Assembly: GCF_030269925.1 (NCBI RefSeq)
Contig: NC_085117.1
Location: forward strand, 11,346,731-11,410,730
Origin: Bombyx mori
Lineage: Eukaryota; Arthropoda; Insecta; Lepidoptera; Bombycidae
DNA length: 64,000 nt
Reading direction: 5' to 3'
The notes under the pieces are model-generated. The model ran no database searches. It had not been told where the DNA came from and saw only the letters and a program-made list of their open reading frames with translations. This document shows, piece after piece, positions 32,950 to 46,012 of the stretch; position 1 is the first letter of the stretch; the number at the start of each line of letters is the position of its first letter. The position numbers and the translations under genes are program-made.

Positions 32950-33145
32950 TTTTTCCTACCTAAGCTGATAAGGCTCGAGAGGCTATTTCAGCGTAACCTT
33001 AACTAGTAGGTGAGCTCACGAGGCTCAAACCGGAGTGATGCTAACACGGACCGTAGCAAGAGCAGTGCTTCGCGGAATCTACCACCGGATCGGAAACGCG
33101 ACCCACTGAGAAGATCCGGCGAGAAACTCGGTGGGCTAATGTTGT
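32950..33145 (+). repeat. second retroposon family copy
   Basis: Contains CCTACCTAAGCTGATAAGGC, GAGGCTCAAACCGGAGTG, GCAGTGCTTCGCGGAATCTA, GAAACGCGACCCACTGAGAA and GAGAAACTCGGTGGGCTAAT. Starts right after the solo LINE tail. Confidence 0.6.
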
Positions 33146-33159
33146 GTAGTCGTTCTGCT

Positions 33160-33272
33160 TATTCGTTCGAGTTTGAAGGGTGAGTGGCGACATTCACGTT
33201 AAGATATCTATAGGTTACCACTTGAAGCCAGATAGGTTGCTCGATCATCCATTTATACAATAAAAAAAATAA
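33160..33272 (+). repeat. decayed Bm1 3' end
   Basis: GGGTGAGTGGCGACATTCAC, then TACCACTTGAAGCCAGATAG, and a terminal ACAATAAAAAAAAT. Confidence 0.55.
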
Positions 33273-33691
33273 AAAATTGGCGCAATGCCTTAGGAACGTA
33301 ATTTGATAAAGGAATGTAAATCGTATTCTGTGCGGCATAAAGTAAAACCAGTCAAATGTGTAGGTACATCGGCTGTTGGTAATAGTGGTGCTCGACTCAA
33401 TTGATCTGCGGTGGTTTGTCAGCGCATGCGGAGCGTCCGACCAGCTTTCACCGGGCCTCAGAGCCTCCGCGCCGCCATACATGTTTATTAAGTTAACCAT
33501 TTTAACAGGAATTGCCCGACGCTTCCGTTTACGTCTTATTAGTACTTTTAGTTGTCGTTGCGCTTTGAAGTTCCGTTCGTGTCGCATAGAACGAAACCTT
33601 TTCAATTATATTATTCAACAACAATTCGTCTTCTCGCATTAAAACTGTATAATCTAAAAACTTACAAATTTTACAATAGTGTCTTAACATG
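33273..33691. other. intron sequence, nothing recognised
   Basis: Overlapping short frames on both strands at 33376-33605; no recognised family. Confidence 0.35.
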
Positions 33692-33940
33692 TTTTTTTTT
33701 TTTACTGTATAGATGGGTGGACGAGCTCACAGCCCACCTGGCGTAAAGTGGTTACTGGAGCCCATGGACATCTACAACGTAAATGCGCCACCCACCTTGA
33801 GATATAAGTTCTAAGATCTCAGTATAGTTACAACGGCTGCCCCACCCTTCAAACTGAAACGCATTACTGCTTCACGGCAGAAATAAGCAGGGTGGTGGTA
33901 CCTACCCGCGGGGACTCACAAGAGGTCCTACCACCAGTAA
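33692..33940 (-). mobile_element. Bm1 SINE, 5'-truncated
   Basis: Minus strand, common start TTACTGGTGGTAGG, poly(A) end; close to consensus. Confidence 0.88.
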
Positions 33941-33976
33941 ATTGTGTACCACATGTAATATTTTTATCTTCTATCT

Positions 33977-34262
33977 TCTATATATATAAAAATGAATTGC
34001 TGTTCGTTAGTCTCGTTAAAACCCGAGAACGGCTGGACCGATTTGACTAATTTTGGTCTTGAATTATTTGTGGAAGTCCAGAGAAGGTTTAAAAGGTAAA
34101 GATAAATATGAAAATGCTCGGAATTAAATAAAAATAACAATTTTCCTTTGATGTGTCCCCCGTCGGACGGATTCCTTTTGTTTGTTTTAAGTTTATTTTC
34201 CATAAAAGTTTAGGTCTTTTATTTATCGATTGAGGCACTACGAAGTCTGCCAGGTTAGCTAG
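33977..34262 (+). mobile_element. Helitron-like repeat, family 2, copy 1
   Basis: Begins TCTATATATATAAAAATG, continues GAACGGCTGGACCGATTTG-like and ACTACGAAGTCTGCC, ends GCTAG before T. Shared with 41121-41415 and 49680-49966. The terminal TC and CTAG fit a Helitron, but the 3' hairpin is only a 4-bp GGCA/TGCC stem, so the class is tentative. Confidence 0.6.
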
Positions 34263-35570
34263 TATTTTTAATATTAATCATATTTGCAATATTTGAAAAC
34301 ATTTATTTTTTATTTTTTACCGGTTACATTATCTGTCTTTTAAAGTAAGATAAAATTATGTATTAATTTTCTTAATAGTAGTCAAAATATAGAGAAACTA
34401 AAAGAAACCAAAAACTAAAACTAAACTGCGCTCTACTTAACAGTATTTATGAGAAAAATACTGGTTATACCAAATTTTTATGTTTACGCATATCAACTCA
34501 ATTTCGAATATTTTTGGAAATTGTACACTTTTAATGCGAAAAGGCGAATTGTTCAAACCTGATTGTAATGTACAAAAAAATCTTATGTTTTATTTCGTTT
34601 TTTTTCAGAGTTCCAAGCTAACAAACCGCATAATTTAGCGGTTCATTTTCTTTTTTTTAACTGATTACATCCCAATTGAAAATAATGTTTTTCCGTTGTG
34701 CATCGGTTTTCAGTACAAACTTCGGGAAGTCTTCTTTGGTTTGTTCTTTATAACAGAGTGTTCCTGAAGGAAGGTAACGTTATTTTGATACCATACAAAA
34801 TGGAAAGTTCGAGGAAAACTCAAGAGAGCTTTGTGTTTGTTACATTGAACTGTGGGATGTGACTAGTATATACTTATAATGGCGCATATTTGAAAAATAA
34901 TTTTAAGTAACATTCCGTAGAACTACTTTGGTGAAGCATCGTATATTATGGTATTATTTTCCATTCACCATGTATGTACATACTAAAGAACTAGTTTCGT
35001 GATCGTTCTCTCTTGATAGGTCACTGAAAGTATTCCTTTTTCCATATATTTAATTTTTATAAAAACGTGCCCGGAAACGAAGATAAGAATGTTGTTAATT
35101 TAAAAAAAAAAGTGTGTGTGTCCGCTCCGACGCACGACTGGAGTTTACTGGATATAAAAAATTAAACGAAACAATACGAGAAATAGTTCTATATTACGAC
35201 AACACGATACACTACAGATTATTAACAAATTAACGAGACACAAAACAAACGACTAACAAATATATGAAAATACAATAATGAGAGAAACGCGCGATCAGTA
35301 CGAGGCTTTGTGGCGGACTGCCGGCGCAGCAGCCCGGCGTCACCTGCGATAACGCGGCCGCGCGTTGGCTCCTGATTGGCGCGCGCACGCATCACGCAAT
35401 CAGGAGCCAATCAGGCGCATAACGCATTTCGTGTGACATGCTAGTACGATTTTGGTCCCCATAATTTTCATACCCCGGGCCTATATATGTAAATCGATTC
35501 TAAAGGAGTAAACTCCAAAAAAAACACAAATCTTACAAAGCGCGCAATGTAACTCAATTGAAATTAGCGA
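34263..35570. other. intron sequence with a GC-rich patch
   Basis: AT-rich, then GC-rich at 35280-35410 with a 14-bp inverted repeat (listed separately). No gene recognised. Confidence 0.4.
35365..35410. repeat. 14-bp inverted repeat in a GC-rich patch
   Basis: TTGGCTCCTGATTG at 35365-35378 and its exact complement at 35397-35410, with an 18-base GC-rich loop. Confidence 0.75.
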
Positions 35571-35689
35571 GTATAGTTGCAACGGCTGCCCCACCCTTCA
35601 CCCCGAAACGCATTACTGCTTCACGGCAGAAATAGGCAGGGCGGTGGTACCTACCCGCGCGGACTCACAAGAGGTCCTACCACCAGTAA
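35571..35689 (-). repeat. Bm1 fragment lacking the 3' half
   Basis: Contains only the 5' half of the body, from ACTGGTGGTAGG to GTTGCAACTATA on the minus strand. Tail and poly(A) are absent, so it is not an ordinary 5'-truncated insert. Confidence 0.82.
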
Positions 35690-36201
35690 AAAAAATGTGT
35701 GCGTGTACTAGTGTACACACGTAAGAAGTGAAACATTAATGCTATCCCTACTCCGTTGGAGAAAGTGAAAGTACTCTTCGTCTGAACCAACCGTGGTAGG
35801 GGCAAGAAAAAGATGGCGCGTAACGGAAAAATGTGACGCGTAACCGAAAAATGTGACGGTAAATTTTTTTCCAACGCCGATAAAGAAGTTTCACTTCAAA
35901 AAATCAAATTCAATGCAAAACCATTTTCAATGCAAAAGTTCAAAATGGATCATTTGACCCGTTATGGTATGTTTAGTGTTAAGTATGAAGAGGAGTGTCA
36001 TTGAGCACACCAAAATCTACGACAAAATTTTCTTCATTAAATATACATAATGCAAATGAAATTGTAGTCCAAGAGGTTAAAAAAAAGCAATTATATTCGA
36101 TCGCTGTATGTTTTCGATTTGATTTTTCATTACCTACGAAGAACGAAGAAATATAAACCGTTTATAAGAAAGCCCGCTCGTTCGAATTTAGGTGCTTACT
36201 C
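35690..36201. other. intron sequence, nothing recognised
   Basis: AT-rich; a short tandem near 35815-35860 repeats GCGTAACSGAAAAATGTGAC. Confidence 0.4.
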
Positions 36202-36449
36202 TTTTTTTTTTTTGTTGCTTAAATGGGTGGACAATCTCACAGCCCACCTGGTGTTAAGTGGTTACTGGAGCCCATAGACATCTACAATGTAAATGCGCCA
36301 CCCACCTTGAGATATAAGTTCTAAGGTCTCAGTATAGTTACAACGGCTACCCCACCCTTCAAACCGAAACGCATTACGGCTTCACGGCAGAAATAGGCGG
36401 GGTGGTGGTACCTACCCGTGCGGACTCACAAGAGGTCCTACCACCAGTA
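36202..36449 (-). mobile_element. Bm1 SINE, 5'-truncated
   Basis: Minus strand, common start at TACTGGTGGTAGG and poly(A) end; close to consensus. Confidence 0.88.
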
Positions 36450-39400
36450 TACAGAAATCCCTTAAACAGAATCCTTTGGGACTCCAATAATGTCCACGGC
36501 AGCGCGGTCTCCGTCAATGTTCCTTCGGAGTTGTCAGATTGCGCTGAACTAATTTTAAGTGAAATATATGTATTTTCTAATTGTCTCACAACTCACAGGA
36601 GAAAAATCTATCGCGAATCATTTCCCAATTAAATATAAATGAATCTGTAGCAATCAATCAAATGTAATCAAATCTTAGTTATATAATTTTTTTTTATTTT
36701 TGTTGTTAATACACTGTCGATTGCACCTATACCTAATTGAGGTGACATCTGCCATGAACTTTTGTCAATTGTTCAATGTTTTGTATTGATGATCACTTTG
36801 TTGGTGGAACTTAATAAATATGATAGGTATAGGTAAAAGAAAATTATTTTTTGAATCAAACTCACTTTTCGCGTACATGTGAAGAATGTATACAAATTTT
36901 AGATTATCGTTTTAGTAACAGCCTTCCCTAACTCCATTAAAGTTGAGAATATTAAACGACCTTAAAGAGGCCGTTTTTATGTAAAAATGTGAGCACTAAA
37001 TATTCTGAAAATCAAATAAAAAACTGGTTTCCCAATATTTTATAGAAATATACAATTCGCATAACATAATATTTTTATATTTCTACGTTTTGTTTTTTTC
37101 AATTCATATTTTAAATAACTACCTTCGTTAAGTTACGGGTTGAGTTGAGTGAACTTAGAATTAGGACTAGCTAAAAATAACTCTTAATTTTTGTAGCTAG
37201 TGTTAATAATACTGGTGTCTACCTGTCCACGGAAAATTTTCGACACATCGGGAGAAAAAAAAAACTTTTACTTTGACTCTTTGCATTTTTCAAAAGTCTG
37301 GTTTTATGGAGAATTCAGAACTCGGAAACAATAAGATAATCCAATGAATTTGAAAGAAAAATCAATTGATATATACACCATATAAAATGGGATTATTTGC
37401 GTCTGAGCTCGTCTTGTCAGTTAGTTTCACGAATAAGTCATGCGTTGTTTTATGAGGGCGGGCGGGATAGCCGTTACACAATGCGATTGAGCCGATTTCG
37501 AGGCATCAGATGATGAGCGACCGCATTCATAGCACCGGTAGGAGGACGATGAACTTGTATGCCTATCAATGACAAAAAAAACAAAAGGCTGTGTGAAGTC
37601 TTCCTATAATCATTCCATGTCTTCCCGTGGGTGTCGTAAAAGGTGAGTAAGGGATTCATCAGAGAATAGGAAGCGGCTTTTTAAACTATTAGGTACATCA
37701 CTGTATTGCATTGATATATTTCATTTATGTGATGGCATTGTTTCCGATAAAGTGTCTAGGAAATCGGGTAACCGTTTGGCTTAGTGAGTACTAAGTGAAC
37801 CAGCAGCGCGTCAGTCCAGCGACTCGTAAATAAATATTAAAAAGTATGTAAAACATGTATGGTATTTTTTAACTTCAACCATAAATTCTTAATCTAGAAT
37901 ATTATTAAACATTCCCGTGGTGGTATGCGAGATTACTTTGAATTTTACTGTCGCATGTTTAGAGCGTTCTTGTGTAATCTATACAGTAAAAGCTGAATAT
38001 ATTATGCTCATTTATATTTAACATTCTAACTATTGCTATAGAACGGAAACGACCACGGCACGCAGTCTATTATGTCAAAGAATGGTTATAGAAAATATAT
38101 AAGTGAACGGAGTAACACTGACTCCGGATACATCCGAATTCCAATTACATCACAGACGAGTCCATTTCACTTTTCGACCTACCCGGAAGTGAATTCCTAA
38201 GAATGAGCATACAGCGCGGCCAAATTCACAGCGGCGCAAGCGATAAAGCACCCTACGGGCCTCGGGATTAGAACCACCGATGCTAACCGAAACAGATATA
38301 TTTGAAGGCACGCACGAAATATTGAAGCGGATGTGAACGTTTAGTTGCGTTATCCGAAAAGTGACTTAGTTATCGAGCGGTTAGAGTGTAAATCGTTATG
38401 TTCGTCGGAGAGACGGTCGCGAAAGTGGCCGGCAACTTTCTCGGCTCGACGATGGGGGCACAAGAGGCAGCCACGCGGGGCCCTGCCGGCGGCCCATTGA
38501 CGACACCGTGACCCACATACCGCAAGCAGCGCCATTCATGCCGCAGCCTCGCACTGCGCTGCGGCACTCACGCACAGGACTCGAATTTCGTATTAGCAGT
38601 CGTTAGTACCGTAACACCGGAATTTCCATCGACCACTTGCACAACCTCGACTCGGCCGTTGACGCAATCGGACCCATACTCTGTAGGCCGAGGCCGCTCA
38701 GCCATCTCTACACTTGTTCAATTAGATCCTTGTCGCACTTACATGCGCAATCGACCGCCTCGGTAAATATTTAAGGATGAAACGCGTAATAGTAATAAGA
38801 AAAAAATCCATAAGTTTCCTGTTCGTCATTAAAAACGAGCATTATCTGATGATGATTGCGCATCGAGCTAGGAGTGAAATGCATTGAGGCTTTTTTCAAA
38901 TGGTATCAAAGTCACGTTAAATATAAATTCAGTATTATGGAAAAACAGAATTATTAAAATGCATCTAATGTGCATTTATATAGCAAACTATTTTTGTACA
39001 TAATAAGAATATTTTTTGTTCTGCACAGAATAGAGATTGCATTACCTATGCAATTGTTGCAATTTTAAAAGAAATCTGTCTTTTAATATCTTAATAAACA
39101 GTGAAGGAATCCATATCATACAAATGTTCAGCGTAACATTTTATCGAACAATAGATTTAGTTTAAACAAGAAGCTAGTGTACTATTTTTAGATATAATTG
39201 AAAGTCTATTGTTAAAAGATTGCTTACCGTTTCATTATTCTTTGGTTTGGAAATGGTTTCGCTTCATGATTGTATGAGAATACCATTGAATTTCTGAGGC
39301 TCCCTATGGCGTGAATCTCAAACATCTCATTACATTAAGAAAGCGATAAAAACTCAAAATAATTCCAATGTTGTACCAAGGTTGTAATACATTACATGTA

Positions 39401-40354
39401 AAATGACTTGTTCTTATACCTCCGAGTGCTATTACAAAAAAATACAGGCCAGACATTCGTAGTGACTATAGCGTAACTTACATGCGCAAGTATGTTTGTG
39501 TATGTATGTGCGTTTATTCACACATAGGTACATTTAGAATTTTAGTTAAAAAATTAATAAAACGCTACAGATAATCGAAACGTGTCTTCTATTTACAAAT
39601 TGATTGATTATTAAAATCGTTGGCTCGGAATACCGTTTTTCGCGCGTTTGGCACAAAACAAGTCCCTCTGGTTACCGCATTTACGGGTATACCAAATAGC
39701 TAACGGTCCCTCTTTGCCTACATTTGTATGTGCGGTGGTAGATGAATTGGCAATACGAGGTGGTTGCGCTTGGTAACGCAGTTGGAGACGGGAGGGGGGA
39801 GTGTGGCTGGCCGGTGGGGGACAGGGGCACCGGCTGCCAGACAGCGGGGCTCCGCTTGGGAGGCTACAGCAGCCTCTTGCATCGTATATTGCCCGCCGTC
39901 GCGACAGCTTACGCGAAGGCTGCTCCACTTTGATTAAAATTGCATATTAAGCAACGTTTACACGACAATTATTGGGAAAGACGTGCTAAACAGCTAAAGG
40001 AAACTCTCAACAATATTACTGAAGTGAATTGATTGATTTCAATTTCGTATACATAACGACATTAATTTATACTTTTCTACAATGCTTGCGTTTTAATTAC
40101 AAACGATTACAGACTGTTGATTTCTCTGGGAATGACAGAAACATAGGCTACCAATTAATTAGAATATTGTACATGATTAATTATCTAGTCTATTCGACGG
40201 TGTTATTGAAGACGGTCTAAAAAAGATAGTGTTACGAATTTCACTTCATTCAATATTATCACTAGTAATCCTTAAGTTTCTAGTCTAGCTATCGATTCCC
40301 ATTACCGATTCATAACGCTGTGAGTCAAATAAAATTTCATGTTGCCCCGATATC
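36450..40354. other. long intron stretch, mostly unrecognised
   Basis: AT-rich with GC-rich islands at ~38340-38600 and ~39750-39910 that carry overlapping frames on both strands without recognisable domains. Near 37600-37660, GTCTTCCCGTGGGTGTCGTA is a piece I recall from lepidopteran LINE-type repeats, so 37490-37670 may be a repeat remnant. Confidence 0.35.
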
Positions 40355-40467
40355 ATTTTTTTATTGCCTTTGTAGGCAGACGAGCATACGGCCCACCTGG
40401 TGGTAAGTGGTCACCGTCGCTCATGGACGTCAGCAATGCCAGGGGCAGAGCCAAGCCGCTGCCTACC
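40355..40467 (-). mobile_element. solo LINE 3' tail, ~113 bp
   Basis: Minus-strand copy with the same 5' start GGTAGGCAGCGGCTTGG and an AATAAA poly(A) end. Confidence 0.85.
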
Positions 40468-41120
40468 ATTAAACAGACGGAACATTATCAACAGACGGGA
40501 TAAGGACAAGAAGAGAAAAAAATATTTTAATATACTTTATGTGTGCAGGTTTGTGTGGCATGACGTGCTGATACGTATTTTCTTTTTAGCTCGCTTCAGT
40601 TAAACGGTTACAGTTGTTCATAGACTCGTCGCAATAAGGGTATCCGCACACCTCGAGGCACTGGGACGAGGTTTCGGTTGCTGCAATGATATATCGTTAA
40701 TCCTATCTTGCTATATTGCTATATTGCTAACTCTATCTTGGCGTAAAGCGTAATCACTTGATTTAGACATATGCGTCCTAATCACGATGCGAAGTAGTGG
40801 TGTAGCGATCACGTAAAACGGTTATCAGTTACGTTGTTTCGTTAATTAGTCAATAATATATTCGGTAATTAAAATACATTCGAATGAAATCATTAAATAG
40901 CTAGACTATCGAAATTTGTCACTTGTTTTGTGTTGAACGAGTTTACACATTCGCGATTTGGTTTTTTGTTTTTTTTTTTTCCTGTACGATTAATGCATAA
41001 TTGTGCATTCACAGGGGATTAGTTCTGTAGAATTACTAATGAAAGACGACTTGTATAATATTTTGACAGCAGAATGATGCACTCAACAAAACGGTAACAC
41101 GTATGCCCTGAGCAACTTTA
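40468..41120. other. intron sequence, nothing recognised
   Basis: AT-rich; a short CTATCTTG/CTATATTG tandem near 40705-40735. Confidence 0.4.
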
Positions 41121-41415
41121 TCTATATAATATATAAAAATGAATTGCTGTTCGTTAGTCTCGCTAAAACTCGAGAACGGCTGGACCGATTTGGCTAATTT
41201 TGGTCTTGAATTATTTGTGGAAGTCCAGAGAAGGTTTAAAACGTAGATAAATGAATGAAAGTGCTCGGAGTTGAATAAAATTAACAATTTTGTTTTTCCT
41301 TTGATGTGTCCCCCGTCGGACGGATTCCTTTCGTTTGTTTTAAGTTTATTTTATACAAAAGTTTAGGTCTCTTATTTATCAATTGAGGCACTACGAAGTC
41401 TGCCGGGTCAGCTAG
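41121..41415 (+). mobile_element. Helitron-like repeat, family 2, copy 2
   Basis: A|TCTATATAATATATAAAAATG at the start and GTCAGCTAG|T at the end. About 90% or more alike by eye to the copy at 33977. Best-preserved termini of the three. Confidence 0.65.
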
Positions 41416-42635
41416 TTATTAAATAAAACCGTTATATTCGATATTGTGAGTCGGTTACATTATCTCAATTTCCGATAGAATTTGTCCTGTTACGTCATGG
41501 GTTTATGGATGAAACGTTTTATCCTTGTACAGGACAAAAGTAACTGAAAAGCCGACAATAAAATACATGAACTTATTAGAACGTAACTAATGTCGTAATC
41601 AGTGAAGAACAAAACGTATTTAATTATTAACCAGTGAAACTCGATCAAGCTTCGCTGTGACCATCATTGGGCGTCGCTAAATAAATATATGTTCTCGTTC
41701 ATTAAGACCACTTGCGCGCCATCTCGCGGGCTTTGTTTCCACGGCGGAAACGTCACCTAGATTATAAACAATACTTAAATACCTTTCAACTAAAACCTAT
41801 AAACGACGCGCGAACGCACACAACAAAATTTATTACAGAATGTTATACAAAATATTATTATGTGTGCATTTTTGTGTGTGTAATGAAAACAGCATCGATA
41901 AGACGATACAAATAAAAAGTCCGACAATAATTATTATTATAAGCGACGAAAAACGACTTGTTTTAATGTTTATTTCATCGAGAGGTATGTCAAGAACGTC
42001 CGGAATGCAGTATCTATTGAATGAACGGGGCAATTAATAATCGACATTTGAAAGCGTAAAAGATTACACAAGAGCCGACGCATTTCATTCTATCGTCGCG
42101 TCGCCGAGGCTCTCCGGCCTCTGGTAACGGTGCGTCGAGAAACCGCGCGATTTTACCACAAACGAAAAATCGATCGCACAACACACAAAATACGAGGCAT
42201 TCCGATCTAAAACTGTAAAAGGCATCATTAAAATGACTAATCAAATGATCCAAGTTTAAAATTCTAGTTAATGTTAATTAAGTCAAGTTTAGTGAAAGAG
42301 GTTCGTTCGGAACGATAGGAGGTGGACCGGTTCGAGCGTGTGGCTCGCTTGACTCAGAACTTGAGTCCACGATTGTAAGCACGCATAGGCTCTATCGCCA
42401 ATCTGCCTATTACCACCGCGAACACACATACTATACAAAAATTAGTATATGTAATTTAAAAAAAAAACAGGAATATTTAGAGCGAAATTATAAAATTTTC
42501 GTATTGACATCCAAGAACCTTGATGCGTGTGCAAATTTTTAAGTTAATTGGACATTTTAAATTCGATGAAAAAGACGTTCAATGATTCAGTTACATGCAA
42601 ACAAACATATGTATGTAACAAGATAAAAAAATAAA
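41416..42635. other. intron sequence, nothing recognised
   Basis: AT-rich with a GC-richer patch at 42080-42130; no recognised gene. Confidence 0.4.
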
Positions 42636-42882
42636 TTACTGGTGGTAGGACCTCTTGTGAGTCCGCGCGAGTGGGTACTACCACCCTGCCTATTTCTGCC
42701 GTGAAGCAGTAATGCGTTTCGGTTTGAAGGGTTGGGCGGCCGTTGTAACTATACTTGAGACCTTAGAATTTATATCTCAAGGTGGGTGGCGCATTTACGT
42801 TGTGGATGTCTATAGGCTTCAGTAACCACTTAACACCAGGTGGGCTGTGAGCTCGTCCACCACATCTAAGCAATAAAAAAAA
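42636..42882 (+). mobile_element. Bm1 SINE, 5'-truncated
   Basis: Common start TTACTGGTGGTAGG and end AAGCAATAAAAAAAA. Confidence 0.88.
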
Positions 42883-43400
42883 TGTTACGCTATCGGAGAC
42901 TAATCCGCTTTAGTCCATGCTTTGGACGGTATATCTCGCTCTGGCTTGAATCGGATTCAAATTGTTTTGGATAATAGTTTCGCTTTAGGCTTCGTAGTTC
43001 GCCTGCCTCACGTCAAGTCTTCTTTGGAATGGGTTGGAAAACGGGAAAGAAATTAGAAGAAGGGAGATATTATTAAGGATACTACGAGCAATATGTGACG
43101 AAGTAAAGTTGCGTTAACAGATAATTTATCAAAATTTCCTTATCAAACGTGTCGTTAGAAGAAGAAAAAAACAGGAAAAAGACAAAAAGATGAACGAAGA
43201 AAAAGCGTGAATGTTCAAATTTCAAACTGTGAAGATCGTTCTCAAATTATATACGTATATATCTACTTGTACATAAGATTTTGTTTATGTTCATTAAAGA
43301 TTCACTGACATTTTACCTTTAAAATTTAATTTAAGCAATTTCCACATCAACAGACTTCGAAAAAAAGGCAGTAACTGTGTTTTTCTTGGTATTTTATACT
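42883..43400. other. intron sequence, nothing recognised
   Basis: AT-rich, no repeat recognised. Confidence 0.4.
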
Positions 43401-43613
43401 ATTTTTATTGCTTAGATGGATGGACGAGCTCACTGTCCAACTGGTAATAAGTGGTTACCGGAACAAATTGATGTTATTAACACCAGAGACTTGAGTTTTA
43501 AATCTCAATTTTATAGTACAACGACTGCTCCACCCTTCAGGCCGAAACGCATAACTGCTTCTCGGCAGGAATAGGCAGGGCGGTAATACCTACCCGTGCG
43601 GACTCACAAGATA
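43401..43613 (-). repeat. decayed Bm1 SINE
   Basis: Minus-strand tail and body with a ~30-base gap and many changes; the ACTGGTGGTAGG end is lost after TCTTGTGAGTCC. Confidence 0.7.
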
Positions 43614-45095
43614 TTTTCCTGCAGAGAAACAATTTTTGAGTCGGTGTGAGTTCGATCAGCCTCAAAGTAGAAGACGTGTACTTGTCTACGTGCTCTAGTA
43701 ATCACTTACTCTGCCACTCTAAGCTAATGAAAACAAAGGACATGCAGTTATTCGAAAATCCGTTTTAAAATTATCGTTTCTCTTGTTTGTATTAGAGAAG
43801 ATTGCATTTAAATTGAGGAAGAGGATGCACTAGACCTAGATTGATTGTGACAGTCTTAAAATATGAAAGGCACGTAAAAATTAGCAGAATATTGTTTGAT
43901 TGATTCACAGCAGTTAGTAGGCCCTATTACATAAATAAAATATTTTATTGTCTATAACTAGGATTCAGAAGTAACATTCTTTACTGTATGCAGATTTACG
44001 TTTATTTGACAAACAATTTTGTTGTATATCAAGGCCTGGAACGTTGCCAAAAATGTCACAATAAGAGGAAAAATGTAAACAAAAATTCTAATTCAAAAAT
44101 AAGGTCGCTGGTCGCTTCGTCTGTCTGCCCATGACGAGATGTCTCGCCAAAACGTAACTGGGAGTACCTACGTATAAACCTCAACTCGCTAAATTTAATA
44201 CAAAATACTCGAAATGCACAGTTAGTACGATACAATGGAGAGAACCTCTTTTTCCATTGTTGGAGCGCCCTAGCTCCTGATTTATCGCAAATCGATAATA
44301 CATTATAATCGATTTTACGCGAGATTGTACTCAGAAAAAGATGTAACTTACTACACTACTACTTTTGTCTATTCATTAAAAAGTCCTTTGTCATTGTAAC
44401 ATAATTATGTGCGTACCTTATGGTTTAAGATTGATCTTAAGATTCAAGGTGAACGATACCATTCATGCTGTGGTGTCTATGGGCTCTTAATACACCACAT
44501 GGACGATTAGGAGCTTTATGAGCTTTTACTTACTAGCGAATACCACGCCGTCATTCGCCGTGACAACGTGCAAAAACCTGAAGCACAGTATATGCAGTTT
44601 ACATATACATAATACACACTTTACAAAGATTCAACTTAATCACAAAAACGAAACGCATGGAAGCAAACAATTAAGTCTTTATTTTTGTGTACGTATTATT
44701 ACTAGCACAATTCATCGATACAGACGGTATTGTATCAATGTAATCACTCACAGAGGCGAATGAACGTATTCCAATCACAACTACTTTGACGTCAAACGTT
44801 AATCCACCGCGGGCTGAACGCATGATATTAAACTTCGGCAAATTAAGTATATTTTTTATGATAGCCTAAGAAATACACGTACAAAGTAACGTAATGATTT
44901 TATATACGGAGTACGAAATTCTTGTTTAATCCAATGATATAGGGACAAAATGCAAAAATGCTTTTCATTGAGCGTTAACTATTGAGCTATTTTAGAGTAC
45001 TTACATTTTCGCATTTAAAAGTCACTTTACGAGGTTTCAGATGTTTCTAAATACATTATGTTCTGGTTGTATATTTTAGGTCTGCGCGACTGGTA
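43614..45095. other. intron sequence, nothing recognised
   Basis: AT-rich; a possible Bm1 tail remnant near 44440-44515 and another near 43670-43730. Confidence 0.35.
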
Positions 45096-45212
45096 TTTTT
45101 TTTTATTTTTTATTGCTTAGATGTGTGGACGAGCTCACAGCCCACCTGGTGTTAAGTGGTTAATGGAGTCCATAGACATCTACAGCGTAAATGCGGCCAC
45201 ACACCTTGTGTA
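45096..45212 (-). repeat. Bm1 3' end
   Basis: Minus-strand Bm1 tail only (poly(A) to GGTGTGTGGCC). The body is replaced by other sequence leading into a copy of the second retroposon family. Confidence 0.72.
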
Positions 45213-45314
45213 TATATTGGTATAAAATGTAATACCTATTAATGCCATAAAGTAGTGATCTGTCATACCCGATCCTGTGGACCGAATGGTAAACAGTCGA
45301 CGTCGCTCTAAACA

Positions 45315-45615
45315 CGTCACTACGGATCATTAACAGTGTTTTAGGTACTTCAAGCACAGGTCACCCTCCTTGCCGATCCCGTCGCTTGCGACGAAGGGCT
45401 CGACGAGTAAATTAATCCATAGACACAGCGCGCTGAGTTTCTCACCGGATCTTCTCAGTGGTTCGCATTTCCGATCCGGTAGTAGATTCTGTGAAGCACT
45501 GCTCTTGTTAGGGCGAGTGTTAGCAACACCTCCGGTTTGAGCCCCGAAAGCTCACCTACACGCTAGGGTAACGCTGATATAGCCTCTCAAGGTAGCTCTC
45601 AGCATAGGTAGGAAA
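45315..45615 (-). repeat. second retroposon family, long copy
   Basis: Minus strand: CTACCTATGCTGAGAGC, GAGGCTATATCAGCGTTACC, TAGGTGAGCTTTCGGGGCTC, AGAGCAGTGCTTCACAGAAT, GAGAAACTCAGCGCGCTGTG and GTCGAGCCCTTCGTCGC. The same Bm1-then-this-family arrangement occurs at 4893-5395. Confidence 0.62.
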
Positions 45616-46012
45616 AAAAGTTATCTGTTGTACGGTAAAAATGCCGATAAACAATACAGTTGACTTATTAACGCCTCAAACATGATTTAGTTACACTTTG
45701 GAAATTGACCAAACCATTTTTAACTTTTTACAACAATCGCGTATCTCTATCTCTCTGAAAATAGCATCACTAGAAGAATCTATGCAAATTTGAATGATGT
45801 CAGTCTTGTGTAGTAGTGAACAACGAAGTAGCTACGTAAATACCAAGCCAATGAATCTAGGTAAACGCAAGGCGCCATTGCGGATTTCCTTTGACAAGTG
45901 CAGCATTCCTAGCGAAGCGCGGTCGTGAGTCAGTCTGGGCACGACTGCACCTATGTTTCTGCCTAACAATATTACAAATTTAAAACTAACGATCTTAATT
46001 TTTTTTTGTTTT
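45616..46012. other. intron sequence, nothing recognised
   Basis: No gene or repeat recognised. Confidence 0.4.

Noticed and set aside
19615..36589. Recurring small frames with TGGRTSCESARVGTTTLPIS-like sequence
   Set aside because: All fall on Bm1 copies and reflect the SINE, not a protein family.
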